Origin: JADJEI01 sp035328465
GTDB taxonomy: Bacteria > Bacteroidota > Ignavibacteria > Ignavibacteriales > Ignavibacteriaceae
NCBI GenBank assembly: GCA_035328465.1
Contig: DAOLIQ010000060.1
Location: forward strand, 1-21,043
DNA length: 21,043 nucleotides
Direction of reading: 5' to 3'
Under the pieces are notes generated by a model, which was not told the origin of the DNA, made no database searches, and saw only the letters and a program-made list of their open reading frames with translations. Positions 1-8,047 of this stretch are shown here, piece after piece. Within the stretch, counting starts at the first letter, position 1, and the number at the start of each line of letters is the position of its first letter. Made by a program: the position numbers and the translations under genes.

Positions 1-2
1 TT

Positions 3-65
3 TACATCTACACAATAAAGTCAAATGATTTTACAGCTTCTAAAAAACTGATGCTGGTTAAGTAA
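3..65 (+). CDS. C-terminal tail of a type IX secretion substrate (5' end outside window)
   Basis: Reading frame 3 from the left edge is open for 20 codons and stops with TAA at 63-65. The residues start YIYTIKSNDF and end in SKKLMLVK. This pattern, an aromatic YxY strand followed by a short acidic/polar turn and a terminal KK-hydrophobic-K, is typical of the last strands of the type A Por secretion (T9SS) C-terminal sorting domain. That domain targets a protein across the outer membrane and is then removed. The body of the protein lies outside the window, so its function cannot be told. The call rests on only 20 residues, but the match is characteristic and the stop is followed by a good terminator hairpin. 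Confidence 0.7.
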   Translation, partial: YIYTIKSNDFTASKKLMLVK

Positions 66-72
66 AGTCAGA

Positions 73-93
73 CGTCAAATGTGAAACGTCAAA
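73..93. repeat. Three tandem copies of a 7-bp unit (YGTSAAA)
   Basis: Bases 73-79, 80-86 and 87-93 read CGTCAAA, TGTGAAA and CGTCAAA, three adjacent heptamers that fit YGTSAAA. They lie in the short spacer between the stop codon of the secreted protein and the terminator hairpin. No function can be assigned, and the array is short enough to have arisen by slippage. Confidence 0.4.
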
Positions 94-115
94 CGAAAAA
101 TTCATACTTGAAATT

Positions 116-149
116 AAAAGGCAGCCATTTACTTAGCTGCCTTTTATTT
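116..149. terminator. Bidirectional rho-independent terminator
   Basis: A perfect 10-bp stem (AAAAGGCAGC at 116-125 with GCTGCCTTTT at 136-145) encloses a 10-nt loop. The arms end in A/T runs on both sides, so it can work in either direction. It sits between the converging ends of the secreted-protein gene (plus) and the porin-cytochrome gene (minus). Confidence 0.85.
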
Positions 150-159
150 CTAAATTATT

Positions 160-1293
160 CTAATAATAAATGTGTGATTGAATTACGAATGAATTGTTGT
201 TGACATCCGGGTCTTCCATTTGTAATCTAAACTGCGGCCTGATTTCTACAAAGCTGTATGGGAAAAATTCAAAGCCAAATACTACCCGCGATACCTCATC
301 CTTTTCAAAATCAGAGTCAGGATCAAATCTGTCATATCTGATTACTGCGTCTAAACCTCTGATTATTCGATATGATGCTTCGATCATCAATGCGCCGGAT
401 TTTATATCGGTACCGGTTAAATCATTTGCGAAATCGTATTCGCCGATAAGAGTAAAGCCGGCAGCACCAAATCCAATGTAACCGCCATACATCTGAACTT
501 CGGGATAAATAGTTTGAAAACTTGGAGTGAAACGCTGATCCTTAAAATTAGAATAAGAGCCGCCAAAGAAAAGGTGAACATCTTCGCCTGTGGGTGGGGT
601 GATCATCAGGTTTGCAGTGTAACTTGGATCAGTTTGAAAAAGTTGTGTGCGCGGGTTGCCAACACTTGCAGTCAGGAAGGCGTACTCATCAAAATATACA
701 CCGACTTCGGCACCGGACTCAACATATCGCGGTTCATAAATTAACCCCTGCCTGTTTCCTGTGGCAAATAAAAGTCCAAGATCACCACCGCGCGTGTAAG
801 CAGTGTGATCGTCAATCCTTACTCCATAATTCGGCGAGAAAGTTCCGCCTTTGATGTAGCTGTCGTTTGGTAAAATTCTTGCAACAGCATATCCTTCATA
901 AATCTGTTGAATAAAATCATATCTTGCCTGAACGGAAATTTTATCGGATAAATCAATTGCAGTATAGATGGAGGCATTCATTCTCTGGAAATCGGTTCGG
1001 GTATTTTCTTCAGTTGTGCGAACAAGATACTGTCCCCTTAGATCAAGCCCGAAATAAATATTTTCTCCGATTCTGTTTGTCATCAAAAATTCTTCTTTCT
1101 CCTGCGAATTCATCGGGAGAAATTTTTTTCCGAAGTTCCAGCCGCGATCTGTGCGAAGTTCACCACCGGTTGGGTTAACATGACAATCCTGGCAGACAGC
1201 CCCACCTTTAAGTGAGAAGCGAGGCAAAGCTTGTGATTCCCCAATTATTAAAAGCGTGAATACAAAAAACATTAAGAAGTGAACTTGTCTCAT
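160..1293 (-). CDS. Outer-membrane porin with N-terminal monoheme CxxCH site (Cyc2-like)
   Basis: 377 aa. A hydrophobic signal peptide (about residues 5-22, probable cleavage after SQA22) is followed at once by a heme c motif, CQDCH at 34-38, then NPTGG at 40-44. The rest is polar/aromatic alternating sequence typical of a transmembrane beta-barrel, ending in ...SHIYY with the C-terminal aromatic residue expected of Bam-inserted proteins. The spacing A22-x-P24-x-F26...G31-x-x-C34-x-x-C37-H38 matches, as I recall it, the signature of Cyc2, the fused porin-cytochrome of iron oxidisers. This protein lacks the usual RQT before the glycine. The length, about 340 residues after the motif, fits a barrel of around 16 strands. 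The start is supported by AGGAG a few bases upstream. An electron-transfer role across the outer membrane is inference. The alternative is an uncharacterised barrel family whose CxxCH site has another role. Confidence 0.7.
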   Translation of the reverse strand: MRQVHFLMFFVFTLLIIGESQALPRFSLKGGAVCQDCHVNPTGGELRTDRGWNFGKKFLPMNSQEKEEFLMTNRIGENIYFGLDLRGQYLVRTTEENTRTDFQRMNASIYTAIDLSDKISVQARYDFIQQIYEGYAVARILPNDSYIKGGTFSPNYGVRIDDHTAYTRGGDLGLLFATGNRQGLIYEPRYVESGAEVGVYFDEYAFLTASVGNPRTQLFQTDPSYTANLMITPPTGEDVHLFFGGSYSNFKDQRFTPSFQTIYPEVQMYGGYIGFGAAGFTLIGEYDFANDLTGTDIKSGALMIEASYRIIRGLDAVIRYDRFDPDSDFEKDEVSRVVFGFEFFPYSFVEIRPQFRLQMEDPDVNNNSFVIQSHIYY

Positions 1294-1540
1294 ATTTCTC
1301 CTAAATTATTTTTATTTTAATTAAGTAATGGATTGGTCAAAACTTAGTAAAAGAATTTTGCTTTCACAATTGCAATTTATTTTTTTAGCGATAGAATTTA
1401 GTTAGCACAGATTAGGTGGATATACTCTGCTACATTCTTTTATCGCTTAATAGTAAATCAGGTAAATAATGAACACTAATAATTTAGAACTAAATTTACA
1501 TTGCTTAAGACACTGCTGTTTAATAGCTTTAAATAACAAA

Positions 1541-2683
1541 ATGAAGAAGATTTTAATTTTAGGTTCAACCGGCTCAATCGGGGTTAACACTTTGAATGTG
1601 ATAAGGCAATTTCCCGAGCACTTTAAAGTTGCCGGACTCACAGTAAATTCAAATATTGATTTGCTCGAAAAACAGATTTGCGAATTCAATCCGCCTTTTG
1701 CAGTTGTTCAAAATGAAAACCTTGCTAAAACTTTAAGAAACCGGTTGAAAAATAATTGCACAATTTTTTCAGGCACAGAGGGACTAAAAAAAATTTCGCA
1801 GGAAGTTGATTATGATATTTTTGTCGGAGCAATTGTCGGGTTTGCAGGGCTGCCGCCAACTATAGAAGCTATCAAAAAGGGAAAGCGAATTGCTCTTGCA
1901 AATAAAGAGACTCTTGTTGTTGCAGGTGAGTTAGTTACCGAACTTTGTGAAAAATTTAATTCCGAAATAATTCCAATTGATTCCGAGCATAGCGCAATTT
2001 TTCAATGTCTTGTCGGCGAAAAAAAGAATGAAGTAGAAAAAATAATTCTTACAGCTTCCGGCGGACCATTTTTAAATAAAAGCAAATCATTTTTTAATGA
2101 AGCCACTATTGAGCAAGCACTCAACCATCCAAACTGGAAAATGGGAAATAAAATTACAATTGATTCAGCTTCAATGATGAATAAAGGGCTTGAAGTAATA
2201 GAGGCTCATTGGCTTTTTAATTTGCCAAAAGAAAAAATTGATGTTGTGATACATCCGCAGTCTATTGTTCATTCGATGGTGCAATTTATTGATGGTTCTA
2301 TAAAAGCTCAAATGGGTCTGCCCGATATGAAACTGCCAATTCAATATGCGCTAACTTTTCCGACGAGATTTGAAAATAACTTTTTACGTACTGAATTACC
2401 TGTTATTGGAACTTTAAATTTCTTTGAGCCTGACTTTGATAAATTTGAATGCCTAAAAATTGCTTATGAAGCGCTTGAAATGAAAGGAACCGCACCTTGC
2501 ATCTTAAATGCTGCAAATGAAATTGCTGTTGAGAGATTTTTAAATGGGCAGATAAAATTCTCGCAGATTCCTTATTTTGTGCGCACAGCTTTAGAAAAAA
2601 TAGACAATCATAAAAAACCCGATCTTGAAATCATTCATCATTGCGATGAAACTACAAGAGAGTTTGTAAGACACTTGAGTTAA
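1541..2683 (+). CDS. dxr: 1-deoxy-D-xylulose 5-phosphate reductoisomerase
   Basis: 380 aa from the chosen start. This enzyme makes 2-C-methyl-D-erythritol 4-phosphate from DXP with NADPH, the committed step of the MEP isoprenoid pathway, in the cytoplasm. Visible features are the NADPH-binding loop GSTGSIG (8-14), the metal site D147-S-E149-H (equivalent to Asp150/Glu152 of E. coli), the ASGGPF loop, and HPNWKMG followed by NKGLE with E218 as the third metal ligand. The frame stays open upstream to an ATG at 1469, but the 24 extra residues are cysteine-rich and unlike the family, which begins directly at MKKILILGSTG. I therefore chose 1541, although neither start has a strong Shine-Dalgarno. 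It is followed after 17 nt by rseP, a common pairing. Confidence 0.97.
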   Translation: MKKILILGSTGSIGVNTLNVIRQFPEHFKVAGLTVNSNIDLLEKQICEFNPPFAVVQNENLAKTLRNRLKNNCTIFSGTEGLKKISQEVDYDIFVGAIVGFAGLPPTIEAIKKGKRIALANKETLVVAGELVTELCEKFNSEIIPIDSEHSAIFQCLVGEKKNEVEKIILTASGGPFLNKSKSFFNEATIEQALNHPNWKMGNKITIDSASMMNKGLEVIEAHWLFNLPKEKIDVVIHPQSIVHSMVQFIDGSIKAQMGLPDMKLPIQYALTFPTRFENNFLRTELPVIGTLNFFEPDFDKFECLKIAYEALEMKGTAPCILNAANEIAVERFLNGQIKFSQIPYFVRTALEKIDNHKKPDLEIIHHCDETTREFVRHLS

Positions 2684-2700
2684 AAGGAGAAATCAGTTAA

Positions 2701-4056
2701 ATGGATTATGTAATTTATTTTGCGATAACAATTGGAATTTTAGTATTTGTGCATGAGTTTGGACACTTTGCTGCTGCCAAGCTTTGCAGAATGCGCGCTG
2801 ATGTTTTTGCAATCGGTTTTGGTAAAAGACTTTTTGGATGGAATAAGAAAAGTGGATTTTCCTTTGGCGAACTGCCGAAAGATTTTGACGGTGAAGGCCA
2901 CACAGATTATCGTTTAAGTTTACTTCCACTCGGAGGCTATGTAAAAATTGCCGGAATGGTTGATGAAAGTTTCGACACATCATTTGCGGACAAAGAGCCG
3001 CAGCCTTATGAATTCAGAGCGAAACCGATGTGGCAAAAAATATTTGTTATTTCAGCCGGTGTGATAATGAATTTGCTTCTTGCGTGGTTAATATTTTGGG
3101 GCGGAAATTATTTCCAGGGTAAAGCCGTTACAAAAACCACCACCTTAGCGTTCGTTGAATCGGGAAGTCCTGCAGAGCAGGTTGGTTTTAAAGCCAAAGA
3201 TGAGATCATTTCCGTCAATAATATCAAAGTTGATAACTGGGAAGATCTTCGCGCGCAAATATTTATCCATACGCTCGGTGAAAATCTTTTCGTAAGGTTA
3301 AAAAGGGATGGGGAAATTGTAAGCCTATCAATTCCGCGTAGTAAAATACCCGAAGATGAAAACTCAGAAATGTTTCTAATCCCCGATGGAGTACAAACTG
3401 GAGTTGGTGAAGTACTTGCCGGTTCACCAGCGAGCAAAGCGGGTATTAAATCAGGCGATATAATTCTTTCACTGAATAACCAAAAAATTTATGCTTCTAA
3501 ACAAGCCACAGAAATCATATCGAGTAACAAAGAAGTTGAAATACCTGTTGTTGTTTTAAGAGATAAAGATACGCTTACTCTATCCGTTACCCCCGGGGCA
3601 AATGGAATGATTGGTGTTGGGCTTGGACAAGTTTTTTCTGGTCCAACAGAATTAAAAACTTATGGATTTTTTGAATCGTTTTATTACGGCTGGCTCGATA
3701 TTGAGAGGATGACCGATTTAACTTTTAACATGCTTAGCAAAGTTTTTGCCGGTGATATTGAATTTGGAAAGGCATTTGGCGGACCTGTAAAGATTGCACA
3801 GTTTGCTGCTAAATCTGCCGAGACTGGCATCTCAAGCTTTTTATATTTTCTAGCGCTGTTAAGTCTTAGTCTTGCAATAATGAACATTATGCCTTTCCCC
3901 GTTTTAGACGGCGGGCATCTTGTAATAATATTAATTGAAGGAATAATAAAAAGAGAAATCCCCATTAAAATTAAAATGGCAATTCAAAACACAGGCTTGG
4001 TGCTTCTGCTTCTGCTGATGGCTTTTATAATTTATAATGATTTTTTGAGCCTGTAA
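2701..4056 (+). CDS. rseP: RIP-type site-2 zinc metalloprotease
   Basis: 451 aa integral membrane protease of the RseP/S2P (M50) family, which cuts transmembrane segments such as anti-sigma factors and leftover signal peptides. The zinc site HEFGH is at 18-22 in the first membrane helix. The second catalytic motif, NIMPFPVLDGGH, is at 395-406, with D403 as the third ligand. Two PDZ-like stretches lie between, around residues 145-220 and 225-300, so it has the two-PDZ form known from E. coli. Hydrophobic segments are seen at about 115-135, 375-395 and 425-445. AAGGAGA at 2684-2690 gives a good ribosome-binding site straight after the dxr stop, so the two genes are almost certainly cotranscribed. 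No anti-sigma gene is visible in the window. Confidence 0.96.
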   Translation: MDYVIYFAITIGILVFVHEFGHFAAAKLCRMRADVFAIGFGKRLFGWNKKSGFSFGELPKDFDGEGHTDYRLSLLPLGGYVKIAGMVDESFDTSFADKEPQPYEFRAKPMWQKIFVISAGVIMNLLLAWLIFWGGNYFQGKAVTKTTTLAFVESGSPAEQVGFKAKDEIISVNNIKVDNWEDLRAQIFIHTLGENLFVRLKRDGEIVSLSIPRSKIPEDENSEMFLIPDGVQTGVGEVLAGSPASKAGIKSGDIILSLNNQKIYASKQATEIISSNKEVEIPVVVLRDKDTLTLSVTPGANGMIGVGLGQVFSGPTELKTYGFFESFYYGWLDIERMTDLTFNMLSKVFAGDIEFGKAFGGPVKIAQFAAKSAETGISSFLYFLALLSLSLAIMNIMPFPVLDGGHLVIILIEGIIKREIPIKIKMAIQNTGLVLLLLLMAFIIYNDFLSL

Positions 4057-4079
4057 TAGTTGTCAAAATTTTTTTTTCG

Positions 4080-4109
4080 AAAGCCCGCTTGATTTACGGC
4101 GGGCTTTTT
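4080..4109 (+). terminator. Rho-independent terminator after dxr-rseP
   Basis: AAGCCCGC at 4081-4088 pairs with GCGGGCTT at 4099-4106 around a 10-nt loop. The stem is extended by A4080-T4107 and followed by more T residues. It ends the dxr-rseP unit 24 nt after the rseP stop. Confidence 0.9.
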
Positions 4110-4155
4110 AAATATTAAAATTCATTTGTACGCATCGATAATACACATTAACTAA

Positions 4156-5496
4156 ATGATCAATCCAAATCGAATCAGATTACTCCAAGATGGAGACACG
4201 ACTAACGGACCCGTCATTTATTGGATGAGCCGCGATCAACGCGTGCATGATAATTGGGCTTTACTTTTTGCCCAACAGCTTGCTTTAGAAAAGAAAAAGC
4301 CTCTTGTAGTCATCTTCAATCTTGTCCCTGATTTTCTCGAAGCGGCAATTCGTCAATATGGATTTATGCTGAAAGGATTAAAAGAAATTGAAGAAGAGCT
4401 TGCGAACTATCACATTCCATTTTTTTTATTAACCGGGAAACCCGAAATAGAAATTTCCAAATTCTTGATTGAGTCTAATGCATCAATATTAATTTCGGAT
4501 TTTGATCCGTTAAAAATTAAAAGAATATGGAAACGTGAAATTGCAAAGAAAATTTCTATTCCATTTTATGAAGTTGATGCTCATAATATTGTCCCCTGTT
4601 TGTTTGTCTCTGATAAGCTGGAATTTGCTGCACACACGATTCGTCCGAAGATAAATAAAGCATTAATAGAATTTCTTGATGAATTTCCTCCGCTTCAAAA
4701 AATGAAGCAAAACGAATTCGCATCAGATAAAATAGATTGGAGCAATGTACACAAATCATTAAATATTAATCGTGATGTAAAAGAAGTTGATTGGATAATC
4801 CCCGGTCAAAGCGCTGGATTGAAAGTACTTGAGGTTTTTCTTCAAAATAAATTTGACCAATACAACGAATTGAGAAATGATCCAACTAAAGACGGACAAT
4901 CAAATCTTTCTCCCTACCTTCATTTTGGTCATTTATCGGCTCAGCGGATTGCTTTGGAAACTCAAAGATTAAATGGAAATAAAGATTCTGAAAAATCATT
5001 TCTTGAAGAGCTAATTGTGCGGCGGGAGCTATCGGATAATTTTTGTTACTTTAATCCAAAGTATGATTCATTTGAAGGTTTTCACAATTGGGCAAAGACT
5101 ACATTAAATGAACATCGAAAAGATGAAAGAGAATTTGTTTATACACTTAAAGAATTTGAACAGGCAAAAACTCACGAAGATTTATGGAATGCCGCGCAGC
5201 TTGAGATGATTACCAATGGAAAGATGCACGGATATATGCGAATGTATTGGGCAAAGAAAATTTTAGAATGGAGTAAGTCACCCGAAGAGGCATTAAAAAT
5301 TGCGATCTATTTAAATGATAAATATGAACTCGATGGACGAGATCCAAATGGTTATACGGGAATAGCATGGTCAATTGGTGGAGTGCATGACCGTCCCTGG
5401 TTTGAAAGAGCAGTGTTCGGAAAGATAAGATATATGAATCGCAGCGGCGCTAAAAATAAATTTGATATCGAAGCTTATATTAAAAAGTTTAATTGA
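4156..5496 (+). CDS. phr: Class II CPD DNA photolyase
   Basis: 446 aa flavoprotein that uses blue/near-UV light to split cyclobutane pyrimidine dimers. The N-terminal antenna-binding domain opens with VIYWMSRDQRVHDNWAL (about 20-36), typical of class II enzymes. The FAD-binding helical domain carries the class II hallmarks: a WNAAQLEM segment (about 348-355), GKMHGYMRMYWAKKILEW, and GYTGIAWSIGGVHDRPW with VFGKIRYMN near the C-terminus (about 395-430). Length is as expected for the class. It stands alone between a terminator and the isocitrate dehydrogenase gene. The start has only a weak ribosome-binding site, but the N-terminus agrees with the family. Class II enzymes are less common in bacteria than class I but are found in several anaerobic and Bacteroidota-related lineages. 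The organism must at least sometimes meet light. Confidence 0.95.
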   Translation: MINPNRIRLLQDGDTTNGPVIYWMSRDQRVHDNWALLFAQQLALEKKKPLVVIFNLVPDFLEAAIRQYGFMLKGLKEIEEELANYHIPFFLLTGKPEIEISKFLIESNASILISDFDPLKIKRIWKREIAKKISIPFYEVDAHNIVPCLFVSDKLEFAAHTIRPKINKALIEFLDEFPPLQKMKQNEFASDKIDWSNVHKSLNINRDVKEVDWIIPGQSAGLKVLEVFLQNKFDQYNELRNDPTKDGQSNLSPYLHFGHLSAQRIALETQRLNGNKDSEKSFLEELIVRRELSDNFCYFNPKYDSFEGFHNWAKTTLNEHRKDEREFVYTLKEFEQAKTHEDLWNAAQLEMITNGKMHGYMRMYWAKKILEWSKSPEEALKIAIYLNDKYELDGRDPNGYTGIAWSIGGVHDRPWFERAVFGKIRYMNRSGAKNKFDIEAYIKKFN

Positions 5497-5585
5497 GTTT
5501 TCTGCTATTCTAAATGTCAATCTCTCTGAAAATTATCTTTTCTTATATTTACAATTAAAAATTTGAAATTAAAAAGAGGATATTA

Positions 5586-6986
5586 ATGTTTAAAGTTGTT
5601 TTAATTAAAGGAGATGGCATCGGACCTGAAATAGCTGACGCTGTTGTTGAGATTTTTGAAGCTGCAAAAGTCCCAATTACCTGGATAGAACATCAAGCCG
5701 GCTTAAATATGATTGACAAAAATCCTTCCGGTATTCCTAAAGAAACTATGGATGCGATAAAGCAATATGAAGTTGCTCTCAAAGGTCCAACCACAACTCC
5801 GATTGGAAAAGGACATAAATCTGTAAATGTAACCTTACGAACATCACTTGAACTTTATGCGAATGTTCGTCCTACAAAATCTTTACCTGGTGTTCGTACA
5901 AGATTTGATAACATTGATTTGATAATCGTTCGTGAAAACATTGAAGATACATACAGCGGAATAGAGCACAATCAAACTGCAAGTGTAGCACAAAGTTTAA
6001 AACTAATCACCCGCCCCGGCTCAATTAGAATAGCAAAGTATGCTTTTGAAATGGCTAAACTGTACGGCAGAAAAAAAATAACAGCAGTTCACAAAGCAAA
6101 CATTCACAAACTAACAGACGGCATGTTCTTAAATTGCTTTTATGAAGTCGCAAAAGATTATCCGGAAATTAAATCAAATGATTTGATAGTTGACAACACA
6201 TGCATGCAGCTTGTTACAAATCCCGAAAGATTTGATGTAATGGTTCTACCCAATCTTTATGGCGATATTGTTAGCGATCTTTGTGCCGGATTAGTTGGCG
6301 GACTTGGAGTTGCCCCTGGCGGAAATATTGGCGATAAGTCTGCAATTTTTGAATCCGTACATGGCTCTGCTCCTGATATTGCAGGGCAAGGAATAGCTAA
6401 TCCCATGGCTTTGCTTTTGTCATCCTTTCAGATGCTTCAACATATCGGGCTGCATAAAACAAAAGACAGACTTGAGCGCGCATTACTCGAAACGTTAAAG
6501 GATGGGTTAAAAACCCGTGACCTCGGAGGTAAACTAAATACAAAAGAATTTACTAAAGCGATTATTGATCATCTCGATCCTATGCCGATTGATGAATTGA
6601 AAGAACCAAAGCCGCTTCATATTATGAGTGAGCTGCTTCCTACTTATAAAAAAGTTGTTGAAGATTGCCACGGAGTTGATGTTTTTGTAGAACATCCAAA
6701 TGGAATTCCGACCCTGCCGGAAAGAGTTGGACTTCTTAAGTTAAAAATGATTTCAAACCGAGGCACAAAGGTTTATCCCGGTCCGCTGCCCGATATCTGG
6801 TTAGTTGATCATCATCGCTGCAGATTTATTGCACGTGACGCAAAAGGTGAATTGATGAAGATCGGTGATGAAGAAATATTCGAACTGATACGTGAATTAT
6901 CTGCAAGAAAAATTAAATGGATGCACATTGAAAAACTGCAATTATTTGATGGTGAATTAGGATATTCCAAAGCACAGGGAGAATGA
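5586..6986 (+). CDS. icd: Isocitrate dehydrogenase, long form with C-terminal extension (probably NAD-dependent)
   Basis: 466 aa beta-decarboxylating dehydrogenase that converts isocitrate to 2-oxoglutarate in the TCA cycle. The N-terminus has GDGIGPE. The substrate region has KSVNVTLRTSLELYANVRP and IVRENIEDTYSGIEH, and the coenzyme loop is HGSAPDIAGQ (259-268). A C-terminal extension of roughly 120 residues after LSSFQML..., including VDVFVE, LKMISNRGTKVYPG and KWMHIEKLQ...SKAQGE, closely resembles the extra domain of the Thermus thermophilus enzyme. The residues equivalent to E. coli Lys344/Tyr345, which bind the NADP phosphate, are D264 and I265. This is the pattern of NAD-using members of the superfamily, so I predict NAD rather than NADP. 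AGAGGA upstream of the ATG supports the start. 3-isopropylmalate dehydrogenase is excluded by the C-terminal domain. Confidence 0.94.
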   Translation: MFKVVLIKGDGIGPEIADAVVEIFEAAKVPITWIEHQAGLNMIDKNPSGIPKETMDAIKQYEVALKGPTTTPIGKGHKSVNVTLRTSLELYANVRPTKSLPGVRTRFDNIDLIIVRENIEDTYSGIEHNQTASVAQSLKLITRPGSIRIAKYAFEMAKLYGRKKITAVHKANIHKLTDGMFLNCFYEVAKDYPEIKSNDLIVDNTCMQLVTNPERFDVMVLPNLYGDIVSDLCAGLVGGLGVAPGGNIGDKSAIFESVHGSAPDIAGQGIANPMALLLSSFQMLQHIGLHKTKDRLERALLETLKDGLKTRDLGGKLNTKEFTKAIIDHLDPMPIDELKEPKPLHIMSELLPTYKKVVEDCHGVDVFVEHPNGIPTLPERVGLLKLKMISNRGTKVYPGPLPDIWLVDHHRCRFIARDAKGELMKIGDEEIFELIRELSARKIKWMHIEKLQLFDGELGYSKAQGE

Positions 6987-6991
6987 AGAAG

Positions 6992-7024
6992 AGTCCCTTT
7001 AATTCCACCTAAAGGGAACTTTAT
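6992..7024 (+). terminator. Hairpin after the isocitrate dehydrogenase gene, possible weak terminator
   Basis: TCCCTTTA (6994-7001) pairs with TAAAGGGA (7010-7017) around an 8-nt loop. The stem can be lengthened by AGT/ACT pairing across a one-base bulge. Only a short T-rich stretch follows (TTTATT), so termination may be partial, with read-through into trhO. Confidence 0.5.
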
Positions 7025-7046
7025 TGCATCTTTAATCAGTGAATTT

Positions 7047-7931
7047 ATGAATAAATACAAAATACTATCTTTTTATAAATATGTCGATGTAGCTGAACCG
7101 GAAGTTTTTGCTAAAGAGCATCTTGATTGGTGTCTGCAAAATAGCGTAAAGGGAAAAGTTTATATCGCAAAAGAAGGCATAAACGGTTCAATCTTTGGAG
7201 ATGAAGCTGCAACAACAAAATATAAAAACCATTTAACTGGCTATAAAATATTTGAAGATGTTTGGTTTAAAGAAACTGAGACTGATGTTGAAGCTTTCAC
7301 TAAAATGCATGTACGTGTAAAAGATGAAATAGTTAATTCTCAATTGAAAGTTGATTTAAAAAATACTGCACCCAAACTTACACCTGAACAGCTATTTAAT
7401 TTTTATAAAGAAGGAAAAGATTTCATAATAGTTGATGCACGAAACGATTATGAAAGTAAACTTGGAAGATTCAAAAATGCAATCACTCCCCAGGTAAAGC
7501 ATTTCAGAGATTGGCCCAAGGCGGTAGAATCTTTGGAGCAGTTTAAAAATAAAACAATTATCACCTACTGTACCGGCGGCATTCGCTGCGAAAAAGCCTC
7601 GGCATATATGCGTGAACATGGCTTTAATAATGTCTATCAAATTCATGGCGGAATATTAAACTACATTCAGCAATACCCCGATACATATTGGGAGGGGAGT
7701 ATGTTTGTCTTTGATGAACGAAAAGTAGTTGAACCGAACACTAAAGAAGAATTAAAATACATTGCAAAATGTCATCACTGCGGCAAGCCGGCTTCATATC
7801 ATATTAACTGCCACAACGTTGAATGCGATAAACTTATAATTGTCTGCCAGGAATGTAAAATAAAATATAATTACTGCTGCTCAGAAAATTGCAGAGAGAG
7901 TGAAAGAAAGAGGAAAATTATTTCGGGATAA
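7047..7931 (+). CDS. trhO: tRNA uridine-34 hydroxylase, rhodanese family
   Basis: 294 aa member of the YceA/UPF0176 family. TrhO uses O2 to make 5-hydroxyuridine at the wobble position of certain tRNAs. The N-terminal acylphosphatase-like domain (about 1-95) contains KGKVYIAKEGINGSI and a TDVEAFTKMHVRVKDEIV segment. The rhodanese domain (about 110-215) holds the active-site loop CTGGIRCEKAS with C175 as the catalytic cysteine. A cysteine-rich tail has nine cysteines between 242 and 282, including two CxxC pairs (C242/C245, C267/C270), which suggests zinc binding as in family members. There is no clear Shine-Dalgarno at the ATG. It lies 60 nt after the isocitrate dehydrogenase gene with only a weak hairpin between. 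Confidence 0.94.
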   Translation: MNKYKILSFYKYVDVAEPEVFAKEHLDWCLQNSVKGKVYIAKEGINGSIFGDEAATTKYKNHLTGYKIFEDVWFKETETDVEAFTKMHVRVKDEIVNSQLKVDLKNTAPKLTPEQLFNFYKEGKDFIIVDARNDYESKLGRFKNAITPQVKHFRDWPKAVESLEQFKNKTIITYCTGGIRCEKASAYMREHGFNNVYQIHGGILNYIQQYPDTYWEGSMFVFDERKVVEPNTKEELKYIAKCHHCGKPASYHINCHNVECDKLIIVCQECKIKYNYCCSENCRESERKRKIISG

Positions 7932-8047
7932 AAACGAGCTTGTCTCATAATTGTCATTCCTTGGCAGTGCCATCGGAGTTTATCTTCATCAGGAGAAATT
8001 TCTTTTTCTGATAAATTGATCAAACACAAAAAATTTTATAACATATT

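Noticed and set aside
1469..1540. N-terminal extension of dxr starting at the ATG at 1469
   Set aside because: The 24 extra residues are cysteine-rich and unlike the family, which begins at MKKILILGSTG. The ATG at 1541 fits the normal length.
7988..8012. Inverted repeat ATCAG...CTGAT upstream of the 101-aa gene
   Set aside because: The stem is short and A/T-rich with no T-run, and no riboswitch or attenuator architecture is visible.
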